Source: Silene latifolia (Eukaryota > Streptophyta > Magnoliopsida > Caryophyllales > Caryophyllaceae). From it: a stretch of 64,000 nt of DNA. This document shows, piece after piece, positions 54,921-64,000 of this stretch. Both the position numbers and the translations under genes were made by a program. Under the pieces are notes generated by a model. That model made no database searches. It was not told where the DNA came from and saw only the letters and a list, made by a program, of their open reading frames with translations. The stretch is from positions 14,321,541 to 14,385,540 of the forward strand of contig NC_133537.1 in NCBI RefSeq assembly GCF_048544455.1, read 5' to 3'. How positions within the stretch are numbered: position 1 is the stretch's first letter; each line of letters opens with the position of its first letter.

Positions 54921-57286
54921 ATGTCTTCTCCGATCTTTGGACCTAGTAAACTGCGTCGGGGGGGCCCTAGGTCTCCTCTCTCCGAAGTTGATCCTCAAAT
55001 TCTTGAGGAACGGGGGACTCGATTCTGTGGCGACTTTGGTGATGATTTTGGTGATGAAGTGGAAAGGTCCCGCCCTAGTGAGGGGAGACAGTACATCATG
55101 GATCACGGCTATGTCTGTAAGATCTGCCTTGATCGTGCTTGGTCCCGTAAGCTTGCCCGTTGTTCCGGCGGGAAACTTTTCGAGGATCATTTTTTCTTGG
55201 GTAGGGGATATGAAATTGTTATCCCTAAGGAGGGTCAGGTCTGTATATCGCCCTCCGCCGGGTCAGCTATCTTGGCGTGTACTGCGGCATTTGGAGTTCG
55301 GGCTTCGGTTTCGCTGAACGGGTACGTTGTGGCCATAATTAGAGCCATGAACGTTGCCGTTGCCCAATCGCACCACCTGGCCATGAGGACCATAATTGGT
55401 TTTGTCTGGCTTTGTCTTTTTAAGGGAGAGGCTCCGACGGTGAATTTATTCCGCCGACTCCATCATCTCAAACCGTCACTCCGGCCGTGTTGGGTGGTAC
55501 AGTGTACAAACGGAGCAGGGTTATGTCTCACGACAAACCTTCTTCTTGCAAGGGCTGGCAAGGTCAGTGGGTGTATGTCAAAGTGCCGAATGACTATCCG
55601 CTGCCCCGTTCCTTCCAGCACCGGGTTAATCTGCGGTGTGAGACTAGGGCGGAGCATGACAGATGGGTCACTCGTAAGCATCTTAAAATGGACGCTAGCA
55701 GGGTCCCTCTTACGGAGGATGAGAGACTGGCAATGAGGCTCTTTGAGGTGGACAAGCGTGGGATGCCGAAAAGATGGATTCCCCCAACGCAGATCATTCT
55801 TCAGGATGAGCCGCTCTGCTATGTCGGCCTCATACCGGCCCTAGCACGGGGTGAGTGGGGTCGGTGTGAGGCCCTCCGCCGCTCTCAATGTTTCTTGATT
55901 TTCGAACTTCGATTCATTTCTTCTACTTGACTTTTGCTTTGTTTCTTTCGTAGACCACTTTGGACCGGAACTACCTGAGGATCTTCTTCGGAGAATGGGG
56001 CTACACAAAGATAAAACCGTTGCTAATTTGCATCCCAAGGCTCCAGCCCATGACCGCAGGATGTCGTCGAATGATCTTATGGAGCAGCGGCTAAAGGTCT
56101 TGGGCAAGGAGGAGGCGCAGGCGAGGGTTGTTACCGGTGTGGTGCGTCGGACGCGGAAAGCAGCGCCGGTTTCAGCTCCCGTCCCCTCCCCTAAGAAGGT
56201 GGAGGTTGTTGAAATTCCTGATGAGGGGGACTCTGATGCGGAGGGACCTCCTCTTATCTGTAGGAGGAAAAGGACAGCTTCTACCGCGGGCAAGGAAGTG
56301 TCTCCTCCGGCCAAGAAACCCAAGCATGGTACCTATCCGGCTTGTGGCGTTGGGCGGCAGGCGGTGGGTTCCTCTGCACAGGTTGGTGATCAATGCACCA
56401 CCGTCAACCCTTCATCTCGGACGGCTTTCGTCTCCCAGCCACAGGCTAGTGGCCAAATTGCCACCGTCGTCCCTTCATCCCGAAGGCTTCCGTCTCCGAG
56501 CTTATAGAGGAGGGCACGAAGCTTATTAGGAGCGGCGGGGTGGAACGTGGCTACCGCTGCTCGTCTCAGGGAGCAAGAGAAGGCCGTGGCTCGGGCTGTT
56601 CATGAGCGTAATGCCACAAAGCAGGTGGCTGCATCGGCGAAGCTGGATCTCCTCAACGAGCAGAGGCTTAGGGGAGAAGCTGAGAAGGCGCTCTCGGCAG
56701 AGAGAAAACTCAGGGAGGACGCTGAAAAGGAGGTCCTTGCTGAGAGGGCTAAAGCCGAGGCTGCGGCTACCGAAGCTGCGGAACTGCGGAGGAAATGTGA
56801 GCTTGCTCAGGGGCGCGCCGACCTCTACCTCAAGCAGAGGAACGAGTCCCGGGACCTATTTAAGGCTCAGGCGGAGGTGGTTCGGGGCAGAGATGCCATC
56901 ATCAAGCAAAAGGAGGCGGACATCGAGATGCCGCAAACCGACCGCTTCCCAAGTCGTGCGCCGAGTTCCGGGATTTGGCCGAAGATGCTGCTAGGGAAGT
57001 TATCGGGGAGATTTTCCCTCTTGATGGTTCCTTCCCGTGGGGCAGGTTCGACGTGCTGCTTGATGACAAGCTCCAGGCTAAGGTGGATGCCGCGGCGGAG
57101 AAGGCCAAGGAGGCGGTGAAGGCGAAGATGGAGAGGGAGGCGGCCGCGGAGAAAGCAGCTCTTGCTGAGAGGGCTAGAGTAGCCAAGGAAGAAGCCGAAA
57201 GGATGAGGGCAGCTGAGGATGCCGAGGCCAAGGCTGAGGCTGCTAGAAAAGTCCTTTGGGTTGCCGCCGAAGAAGACGCGGCTTGA
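54921..57286 (+). pseudogene. Antisense gene of the Tat element (putative gypsy-type transposon protein)
   Basis: ATG at 54921 (MSSPIFGPSKLRRGG). Exon 1 (to 55850) has a domain with PKEGQVCISPSAGSAIL and AMRTIIGFVWLCLF..NLFRRL, the pattern of the 'putative gypsy type transposon' family found in antisense ORFs of Tat elements. A frame change occurs near 55440-55490, after which KGWQGQWVYVKVPNDYPLP continues. A GT-AG intron spans 55851-55953 (GTGAGT...TTTCTTTCGTAG); joining its borders keeps phase (AR|DHFGPELPEDLL). Exon 2 has a basic/Pro-rich linker and long coiled coils (LREQEKAVARAVHERNATKQ; EKAKEAVKAKMEREAAAEKA), with frame changes near 56480 and 56935. The function of these proteins is unknown. 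This copy is broken by at least three shifts. Confidence 0.75.
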
Positions 57287-57379
57287 TGAGAACAAGTTTA
57301 CAGCAGATCTGTTTCAGCTCCTCACATGCTACCATGTGCTGCTTGATGAGAACAAGTTTACAGCAGGTCTGCTTCAGCT
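57281..57379 (+). repeat. 60-bp tandem duplication at the antisense gene end
   Basis: A 39-bp block starting GCTTGATGAGAACAAG occurs at 57281-57319 and 57341-57379 with two differences. It overlaps the stop codon region of the antisense gene. Confidence 0.8.
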
Positions 57380-57689
57380 TTCCGGGGGTCAATTACTCAG
57401 CCCTTCCTCTCCGCTATCTCTCGGTTCCTGAACATAATGCTAGTTTTTTGCCTCTTTTTGTACAGCCTTGGTAGATTATATTTCGGCTTATCCCTGTGGG
57501 GACGGCCGTCGTCTGTATTCTTTTCACTTGTAATTCTTGTAACTTATCTTCTAATAATAGTTCGTTTCTTTCGCCTTCGGCCTGGCCGAGGTCTTTATCT
57601 CATCTTTGTCGAGTTCTCCGCTTCCTAATTGAGCGCTCTTTTCGTTTCCGTCTTGACCGGCCGGGGCCGTCTTAAAGTGTGTATCTCGA

Positions 57690-58050
57690 CTGTGTCTCAA
57701 TGCTTCCAAGACACTTTTGCTTTTGCGAACGTAGTGTGCGACGGCCATCGTCGTGGTACCCGCCTTACGAGGGTGGTTGCCGCTCTTATCGGTGCGACAG
57801 TGTGAGCCGGCGCTAGTTTCTTGATGGAGACCGCCGCTCTTGTCGGTATGACAGTGTGAGCCGACGTCTGTTTCTTGATAGCGTGTTACGTGGCGTCTAC
57901 CACTTGGAGTGACTGCGACGGCATCAAACCTCTGGGGGTAACTGCCGTGGCGTCTACTACTTGGGGTGACTGCGACGGCGCTAGTTTCTTGATGGAGACT
58001 GCCGCTCTTGTCGGTATGACAAAGTGTGAGCGGCGTCTGTTTCTTGATAG
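57690..58050 (-). repeat. Tandem array with gag-derived motif
   Basis: Units contain GCCGCTCTTGTCGGTATGAC, AGTGTGAGCCG and GTTTCTTGATAG/GGAGAC in repeated order (about 57779, 57835, 58005), with interspersed GGCGTCTACxACTTGGxGTGAC copies (57892, 57950). The first motif also occurs once in the gag coding region (60240-60275; minus-strand frame AHTVTSTRAA), which points to a gag fragment as the seed of the array. Confidence 0.7.
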
Positions 58051-58211
58051 ATGACCGATGGCAAAATTTCGCTTTGATGAAAGGCTTTTTACTAGGTAAA
58101 AAGAAAAACATGCGTCGGGGTGTCCACAGCTATTTCGGACACCTCCGCAGCTACATAAATTTTACGAGATTACCAATGCCCTAACGGCTCATCACAGGCA
58201 CATCCCCCCAA

Positions 58212-59518
58212 TCAGCCACTAGTCGTATCCATGAGGTCGCCCCCCTGTTGTAAGGACGGGCTTTTTCCTCTTTCGGACTTCTTCGCCTCTTTGAGGGATT
58301 GCATGTTGCAACCTCGGGCGGCTATCTGGACGTTGACCACCTCATCCTTCTCGTCTTTGGAGACGAGCTTATGCGCTTCCCCCCGGTCCGAGACATACAT
58401 CGGCGTTAGGGCCCGGATGGACATTACTGCGTCAGCCTCGCTCAGGGTGACTCGGCCTATGAGAACGTTGTAGGCGGACGAGCCGTCAATGACGACGAAC
58501 TCAGCTAGGATGTTTTTAGCCGCTTTCTTTTCGCGAACGTCACCGGGAGTCTAATTGATCCCCGGCACCAGCCAAAATGAAGTCGTATAGGGGGTTGGTG
58601 CAGGGGCTTAAGTCCTTGATCTTCAGGCCAAGGCCGAGAAAGCACTCCCTAAACATGATATTCGTGTATGCACCTGTGTCAATCAGGCACCTCTTGACCA
58701 GGTGGTTGGATATGTCCAAATTGACTACAAGCGGGTCGCTGTGAGGGGCGATGACCCCTTCGTAGTCCTTTCTTCCGATAGTCATATCGGGGATGCTTGC
58801 AGAGGGGATCCTTGAGTTGGGCACAAAGTTGATGGCCTGGTATAGCTCGTTTAGGTGCCGCTTGTGCCCGTGAGCGGACCCTCCGTTTTCGTTGCCCCCG
58901 ATGACAACATGAATCACGCCAATTCGCTCGAAAACGGACTTCCTATCTGAACCGCCGGCGTCAGTCTTTTGGCCTTTTGCAACGTACTTGCCGAGGCTTC
59001 CCTTCCGGATCAGCTCCTCTATGGCATTCTTCAGATGGCGGCAGTCGTTGGTTAAATGGCCGGTGTGGCCGTGGTACTCACGATCGCTCGTGTCACCGTC
59101 ACTTTTTGGCTTGGGGGTCTCTCCCACTTCTGGCCCTCGTTTTTGCTCAGGGCGAAGACTTCGGCGGGCGATGCGATGAGAGGGGTTTTTCACTATACCG
59201 CCTCGGTGGTTCGTTTCTCGAATTCCACCCGCGCCCGCCGAGTCTTGTTTCCGGTCGGATCCGTCCGACCGTGATCTCGTTATTCTCGCGGCGTCTTCCT
59301 TCGGACCGCGAGCCGTTGTTGTCGCGGCGTCCTTCGTCCCGGGCCGTCCCGCTCGTGACTCTTCTTTTCGGAGTGCTCGGCTTCGGGGATCTTCCCAGGT
59401 TTTGTGGTAGTCTTCCACCTTGATGGCTTGGTCGGCCAACTTTCGCGGCGGCGTCCGGGCCTAGGCCTCCGCTCTTGATGAGCTCGTTCTTTAAGGCTCC
59501 CCGTGGGAGGCCCTTCAT
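58212..59518 (-). pseudogene. Tat gag C-terminus and protease, disrupted
   Basis: Frames on minus 59518-59147, 59439-58540 and 58424-58212 cover LKNELIKSGGLGPDAAAKVG, a zinc-knuckle-like YHGHTGHLTNDC in which the first Cys is replaced, RHLKNAIEELIRKG, and the retropepsin with VKRCLIDTGAYTNIMF (active-site DTG). VVIDGSSAYNVLIGR-like sequence follows near 58480. The frame ends at 58212 and the tandem array begins; no RT sequence follows. Confidence 0.8.
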
Positions 59519-60501
59519 CGATCGCGAAGGCTGCCGGCCGGGATTAATTTCTCGAACTGGACTTTTCCATCGAACCTCTTCACATAGCTCCGGAGAGACT
59601 CGCCCCCCTCCTGTCTGATAGTCAGGAGGTCAGATGTCTCTACGGCCCTTCTCTTGTTGCAGGAGTACTGGGCTAGGAAAGCGCCCTTCAAGTCGGCGTA
59701 ATAATACACCGAGCCGTCAGGAAGTCCTTTGTACCAGCTCTGAGCCATCCCATGCAAAGTTGTTGGGAAAATTCGGCACCAGACCTCATCGGGCTGCTCC
59801 CATACCGACATGTAAGACTCGAAAGCCTCGGCGTGGTCGTGGATCACCATCTCCCTTGTACGACGAGAGGTGGTAGCTTGAGCTTGTTCGGACCGGGACT
59901 TCTAAGACGTAGGCGTTGAGGGGCTGCCTAACCATGTGTCGAACGACACGCGGCGATCGGCTTCTTGCGTCCCTAACCTGGCTCCTTCCTCCGTGACGGG
60001 AGGGGCTCCTTCTTCGACTCGGGCTTCTTCTCCAACTCTGCTGAGTCGGACTCCTCTGGCTTCTTCGGGGTGAGCCTCGTTCGTGTGGCGGGACGCCTGT
60101 CCTCCCCGAGTGCGGGAAGGACTTAGGTCTACCGCGCCCACTTTGGGCTCCCCTGGCGTCTTGATTGGGCCGGCTTCTCCTAGTGCTCCGTTCAAATTTC
60201 TCGGAGTCATATTTTGGGCCCTGGTCTCCCGGACAGTTTCCGCCGCTCTTGTCGACGTGACAGTGTGAGCGGGCGTATTACTAATTAGGTCTAGGAGCAT
60301 CTTCAGCCTTGCTACGTCAACCACATGTCCCATGATGGTGACCTGGTTGGCTGGCAGCGGCGTGTCGGGTATTGATGGCATCCCGAACTCCGGTTGGATT
60401 ACACCGCCGGTGGAGGGCTGTACGACTCCAGAATTGTTGAAAGTATCATCTTGGTAAAATGTGGTTTCGTCGGTTACGACTGCATCTTGTTGTTTCGACA
60501 T
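59515..60501 (-). pseudogene. Tat gag, N-terminal part
   Basis: ATG at 60499-60501 (MSKQQDAVVTDETTFYQDD), open to an in-frame TAG at 59902-59904. The same frame then reads HDHAEAFESYMSVWEQPDEV, VWCRIFPTTLHGMAQSWYKG and YYYADLKGAFLAQYSCNKRR to 59515, the Gag core of Tat elements. Sequence between 59905 and 59850 is shifted relative to the family, so small indels lie there. Confidence 0.82.
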
Positions 60502-60576
60502 TTTCTTAGCTTTTTGGGTGGGTTTTTGTTTTGTGTTTTTTGTTTGGGAATGAATGTGACTAGCTTCTAGTGTCTT

Positions 60577-60594
60577 TTCCCACAGACGGCGCCA
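60577..60594 (-). other. Primer binding site of the Tat element
   Basis: On minus TGGCGCCGTCTGTGGGAA, 2 nt inside the 5' LTR; this string is typical of Tat-lineage primer sites. Confidence 0.8.
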
Positions 60595-60596
60595 AT

Positions 60597-61195
60597 TGTT
60601 CCGGGTGTAATTCCAGAGCAGTTATAAGTTACCACCCGTGCTTGTAGAATGACGTCTTTAGTTGAATCCTCCTTGCGGTCTCCTGAAACGATGAACAAAC
60701 TGAGGGCTCGGCTTTGGGCCGAGCGAACTCACTCCGACGCTCAAGTCAGTAACTTAGAGAGGTAAGTTGTTGTTACTTGGCAAAGTACGTATTGTAGAGA
60801 GATAAGGAAGATATTACCAGATGAATAGTGATTCTTGGGTTAAATTGTGGATTAATTGGATCCTTTCCTCAATGAAGGTTGAGGAGTATTTATAGACTTT
60901 CACCTTTTGTCACGTAGTGGCCAAGTGGCCAAGTGGCTAGCAGGTGGAAAGACTGATCTACCCTCGGCCGAGGGACCCATGGCAGGCCGGCGGGCCCTGT
61001 TGACTCGCCGCCGAGGGGTCTTGGATATGAGTTCGCGGATATGTGCCCCGGCTGGCTAATTGTCCTAGCCGAGGCACAAGAGACAGGCCGACGGGTTGCG
61101 TCGGTTAGGCCGTCTAAGTTGTTGACTTGCTGTAGATATCTTTGACCTTACTCAGTATGTTGACTCGGTCAGCGGGTGCAGAATATGCCCCATCA
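60597..61195 (-). repeat. 5' LTR of the Tat element
   Basis: 599 bp; on + TGTTCCGGGTGTAATT...GCCCCATCA. It contains a perfect palindrome CCCTCGGCCGAGGG (about 60961-60974). It is closer to the solo LTR at 46751 than to its own partner LTR. Confidence 0.92.
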
Positions 61196-62127
61196 GATAC
61201 AAAAAGTAAATAACAATAAATAAAAAAAGGATTTATACACCCTCAGACTTACATGTTTGACGAAACGAGATGAACTAAGTTTACGATTAGTGATGCTCGA
61301 CTCGAATGTAACGAAAGTGCCCTCGTAAGAGGAAAACGATTAAGATTAATTAAGTTGATTAGTTGTGGAGTTGGTCAAATTGGTCGGTCATGCAAACGAG
61401 GCTGGTACTCAGAAGGATTCGAGCTTACGTGGTCGAATGTTCAAGCACGTAGACGCCAAAAAGTAAGAACGTGGTCTAGAATGAAAAAGGAGAAGAGAAG
61501 GGCGGACACTCGCGTGAGAAATATGAGGAGCGAAGGCTCCTATTTATACTAATCACGTGAAGGAATAGGTTTTCGGAGAGACTTTGGAAGTGAATCTCGA
61601 AAAGATATGAAAAAGATACGAAAAATACGCAGAAAAGAACCTAGGAAGAGGCGCAACAGTCACCGCGTCTCTTGGAAGAGGCGCAGCACCTGCTGCGTCT
61701 GTTCCCAGGCGGTTTCCTCCTGCGGAAGAAAGATTTCCGTGTTTAAGTTATGGAATGACGGAATAATTTGGTTTTCCTTAATATTTTGTATGAATATTAC
61801 GGGAAATTGTTTACTAAAGAATAAAAGATTGTGAAATATTTATAAAATATGGAATAGAAATATCCGGAACATTCCAGAACATTCTGACTCGGGATTTAAC
61901 GGTTATCAGAAAATGAAGACGGTTTTAGGCCCGGACTCCAAATGTACTCTAATTACTGTCAAAACGACCGTATCGGCGCGTAGATGACAACTAAGAGGTA
62001 GACATCAGTGTTTGAGCAATCACTTGACAATAAACTTACGAACTGTCACAAATCGTTCTGCGTACCAAACATGCGGCCCAATCATCACCGGGTGGTTTGC
62101 GGGAGGTGCAGAAATGAGGTATCTACA
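61196..62127 (-). mobile_element. Tat-like element II: LTR, proximal part
   Basis: Continues the LTR begun at 52223. On minus the LTR starts TGTAGATACCTCATTTCTGC at 62127, directly after a purine tract AAAGTGGGGGCTC (62128-62140). It carries a palindrome module at 61650-61705 with the same 30-bp spacing as the others. Confidence 0.6.
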
Positions 62128-63233
62128 GAGCCCCCACTTTGACTGAGGCTTGGGTAAGGCTAAAGTCAAAGTATAGCTATCAGGTCAATCGAATATTACA
62201 ACCTGACGACTATGGCGACGCGAGGCGGCTCAAGGGGTCTGAGCCAAGGACCTGTCGTGGGGAACATTTTAGAGGCTGTCGACTATCGGGGAGGGTCGTT
62301 TAAAGTCCATTAGACTACGTAAGGAGGCTCGCCAGCCATAATAAGAGACCATACCTGAGATACCCCTGGGTGAAACGGGACTGAAGACGCTTCGGCAAAA
62401 CTCTTTGGTCTGAAGATAACTTGGTGTCTGAAGGCATCAGGGGTCACAGGGATTCTGAAAGGGGTCGTCTGAAGGATTAACGGTAAATTTCTGAAAGATT
62501 TGAAGGGTTTATCCTGAAAAGGGTTACCTAGGAGATATGAAGGTTTGCCTGAGAAATAATAAGGAAACGATGATTTTTAGGGAGGACAGCAAGACACAGT
62601 CTGGAACTGCTGGGAGAAATCTGTTTGTGTTCAGTTTCAAACAAACTTCGGAAGAATTCGGGGTCGATGTTGATCTCCATGTCTCGAGAGGAAGTGACTT
62701 TCGGTCGTGAACGCTCGTTGGGGAACATAATCGGGAACTGATCTCCATGTCTCGAGAGGGAAAGTCCATCCGTGTACTCTCGCTGGGGGAATATAATGAA
62801 GGCGTGTCGAAACACCTGTGAAGGAATACTGGCTCGTTGTGACAAGCAAAAGTCTTGGGAGCGATAAATAACGTATAATAGTCTGTAGTTGGCTTAGAAA
62901 TGCGGGTCTGAACGAAGAATGATCGTCAAACGGACCAAAAAAGATATAATGGCATTGAAGAAGAAGCGCACCAAAGATGGGCCCACAAATAACGAACTCA
63001 TAACGAATTTTTGAAAACTCGTATGGAGGGAAGCTAAGGAAGAGGCGCAGCAAGAGCTGCGTCTCTTGGAAGAGGCGCAGCGCCTGCTGCGTCTGTTCCC
63101 GAGTGTGTCTTTTCTGCGTAAAAACGCGATAAACAGAGGGACTCAATTCATTTGTTCGAAATACAATTTACCAATTTCTCTCTCAAATCTTAACCATTTC
63201 CGCCAAAATTTGATCCAAAAGCTTGAATTCATC
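62128..63233 (-). other. Internal 3' region of element II
   Basis: Purine tract at 62128-62140, then non-coding sequence with two copies of a CATGTCTCGAGAGG block (62678 and 62745). Another palindrome module lies at 63044-63095, followed by a leader-like AT-rich stretch. Confidence 0.5.
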
Positions 63234-63246
63234 ATGACTAATCGAG
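63234..63246 (+). other. Possible first exon of a second antisense gene
   Basis: ATGACTAATCGAG followed by GTATGT, a good plant donor, after an AT-rich leader. It is on the + strand, opposite to element II, in the same relative place as the antisense gene of the other Tat element. The acceptor is not identified. Confidence 0.3.
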
Positions 63247-63882
63247 GTATGTATATCATTCTTGCATTAATCTTCAATAATGGATGAATTTGATCGACAA
63301 AATTAGGGTTCCCAACCCTAAAATGTCGAAAATTTAGGGCTTTTCCCCCAAATGATCTTGCCTTGCAAAATTGATCATGTAAATGGTTAATTGGTAGTAT
63401 AAGGATCATAACCATGTATTTATTTCGAAATTTCGTTGAGTTTTGAACATTTGAGTGAAATTGAGACGGTTTCACAGCTAAACCGTAAATTGCTTCGAAA
63501 ATGGCCTTAGGATTGCCCATTTGCGATGAAACTTGATATTTGGGATCCTTGTATGATGGGTAAACTTCCTACCATCTCGGAATTTTGGTTTGTGACGGCT
63601 TTTTCAGGGCACTTTTCTAGGGCATAATCGCCGTTATAACGAAATGCTGCCGAAATTTCAACTCGAACCCATGACTAGGCTTCAACTTAGGCTTGAATTG
63701 ACCCTAACTACCACATGAGTGATCGAGTTTGTGAGAATATATCCAAATATGGCGAGAAAAGAGCGATTTCAGGGCTTCCGAAGGCTCGAGAATCCCCTAA
63801 TCAAGGCTTGTCGTCACGTGACGCGGCCTAAAATTACTTTAATGTTGTTGGTGATGAGGCTTCTACTTCTTGGAGGGCTCCC

Positions 63883-64000
63883 ATGGAGATAGACACTGCT
63901 CTTGACCCTTCTCGTGTTATCGAGGAGGCTTTGGAGGAGGCTTTCACCGTCGCGGTGATGGCTGCTGGGGGCGAGGTCCACGAGGAGGAGGCTGTTGAGG
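63883..64000 (+). CDS. Acidic ORF running off the window (candidate antisense gene of element II)
   Basis: From ATG at 63883 the frame reads MEIDTALDPSRVIEEALEEA and onward to the window edge; it is open upstream to a TAA at 63829. It is acidic and Ala/Glu-rich. The style recalls N-termini of plant-mobile-domain proteins encoded antisense in Tat elements, but too little is visible to assign it. Confidence 0.4.
   Translation, partial: MEIDTALDPSRVIEEALEEAFTVAVMAAGGEVHEEEAVE

Larger units (their letters stand above)
53641..61195 (-). mobile_element. Tat/Retand-like non-autonomous LTR element with antisense gene
   Basis: 7555 bp with a perfect 5-bp duplication GATAC (53636-53640 and 61196-61200). 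Order on minus: 5' LTR (60597-61195), primer site, gag and protease (to about 58212), a tandem array, an antisense gene on the + strand (54921-57286), purine tract, 3' LTR (53641-54224). RT, RNase H and integrase are absent. It resembles Retand, described from Silene as a Tat-type element with tandem repeats. The two LTRs are clearly diverged from each other (substitutions and indels throughout), so the insertion is old or one LTR has been converted. Confidence 0.88.

Noticed and set aside
57551-58111. 186-codon minus frame with repeated CHTDKSG-like peptides
   Set aside because: Translation of the tandem array in a frame different from the gag motif; no start context or domain.

Overview
This window is nuclear DNA of a flowering plant. 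Dicot-style genes with GT-AG introns sit in a landscape dominated by nested LTR retrotransposons, MITEs and Helitrons. The element flavours (an Athila-type Ty3 element, Tat/Retand-type elements with antisense genes and tandem repeats, and many LTRs with iterated palindromes) suggest Caryophyllales, possibly Caryophyllaceae. That is inference; no barcode gene is present.

Layout. 1-12853: an Athila-lineage Ty3 element on the + strand with near-identical LTRs, three stops in gag-pol, an env-like ORF, and a 1355-bp solo LTR nested in gag with a 5-bp target duplication. 12854-21760: Helitron, MULE, SINE and MITE debris, an intron-containing RPS15A (uS8) pseudogene, and a decayed ~310-bp tandem array. 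21761-24739: two host genes, a DYW-class PPR protein (+) and a two-finger C2H2 EAR repressor (-). 25838-38749: a 5'-truncated LINE, a complete but coding-defective Copia element on the - strand (27661-36507), and a solo LTR (37327-38749), all inserted in or beside an old CCGAA-rich repeat. 39692-42634: an ALP1/HARBI1-like domesticated transposase gene in two exons (-). 43480-50700: MITEs, a TIR element carrying a Stowaway, a Helitron (46641-50170) carrying a Tat solo LTR and a Stowaway, and a near-perfect 233-bp palindrome. 52223-64000: a Tat-like element whose ~2.35-kb LTR is split by a second Tat element (53641-61195). That second element keeps gag and protease, lacks RT and integrase, and carries an antisense gene with its own TATA box and intron.

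Function. Only three loci look like working host genes: the PPR gene, the zinc-finger gene and the ALP1-like gene. Everything else is mobile DNA or its remains.

The most unusual signals are two. (1) At least four unrelated LTR families carry arrays of short palindromes at regular spacing (about 20, 30 or 51 bp) in promoter or leader regions. (2) The 3' region of the Athila element holds three successive RNA-like stem-loops with an identical core, GNRA tetraloops and compensatory changes in the outer stems.
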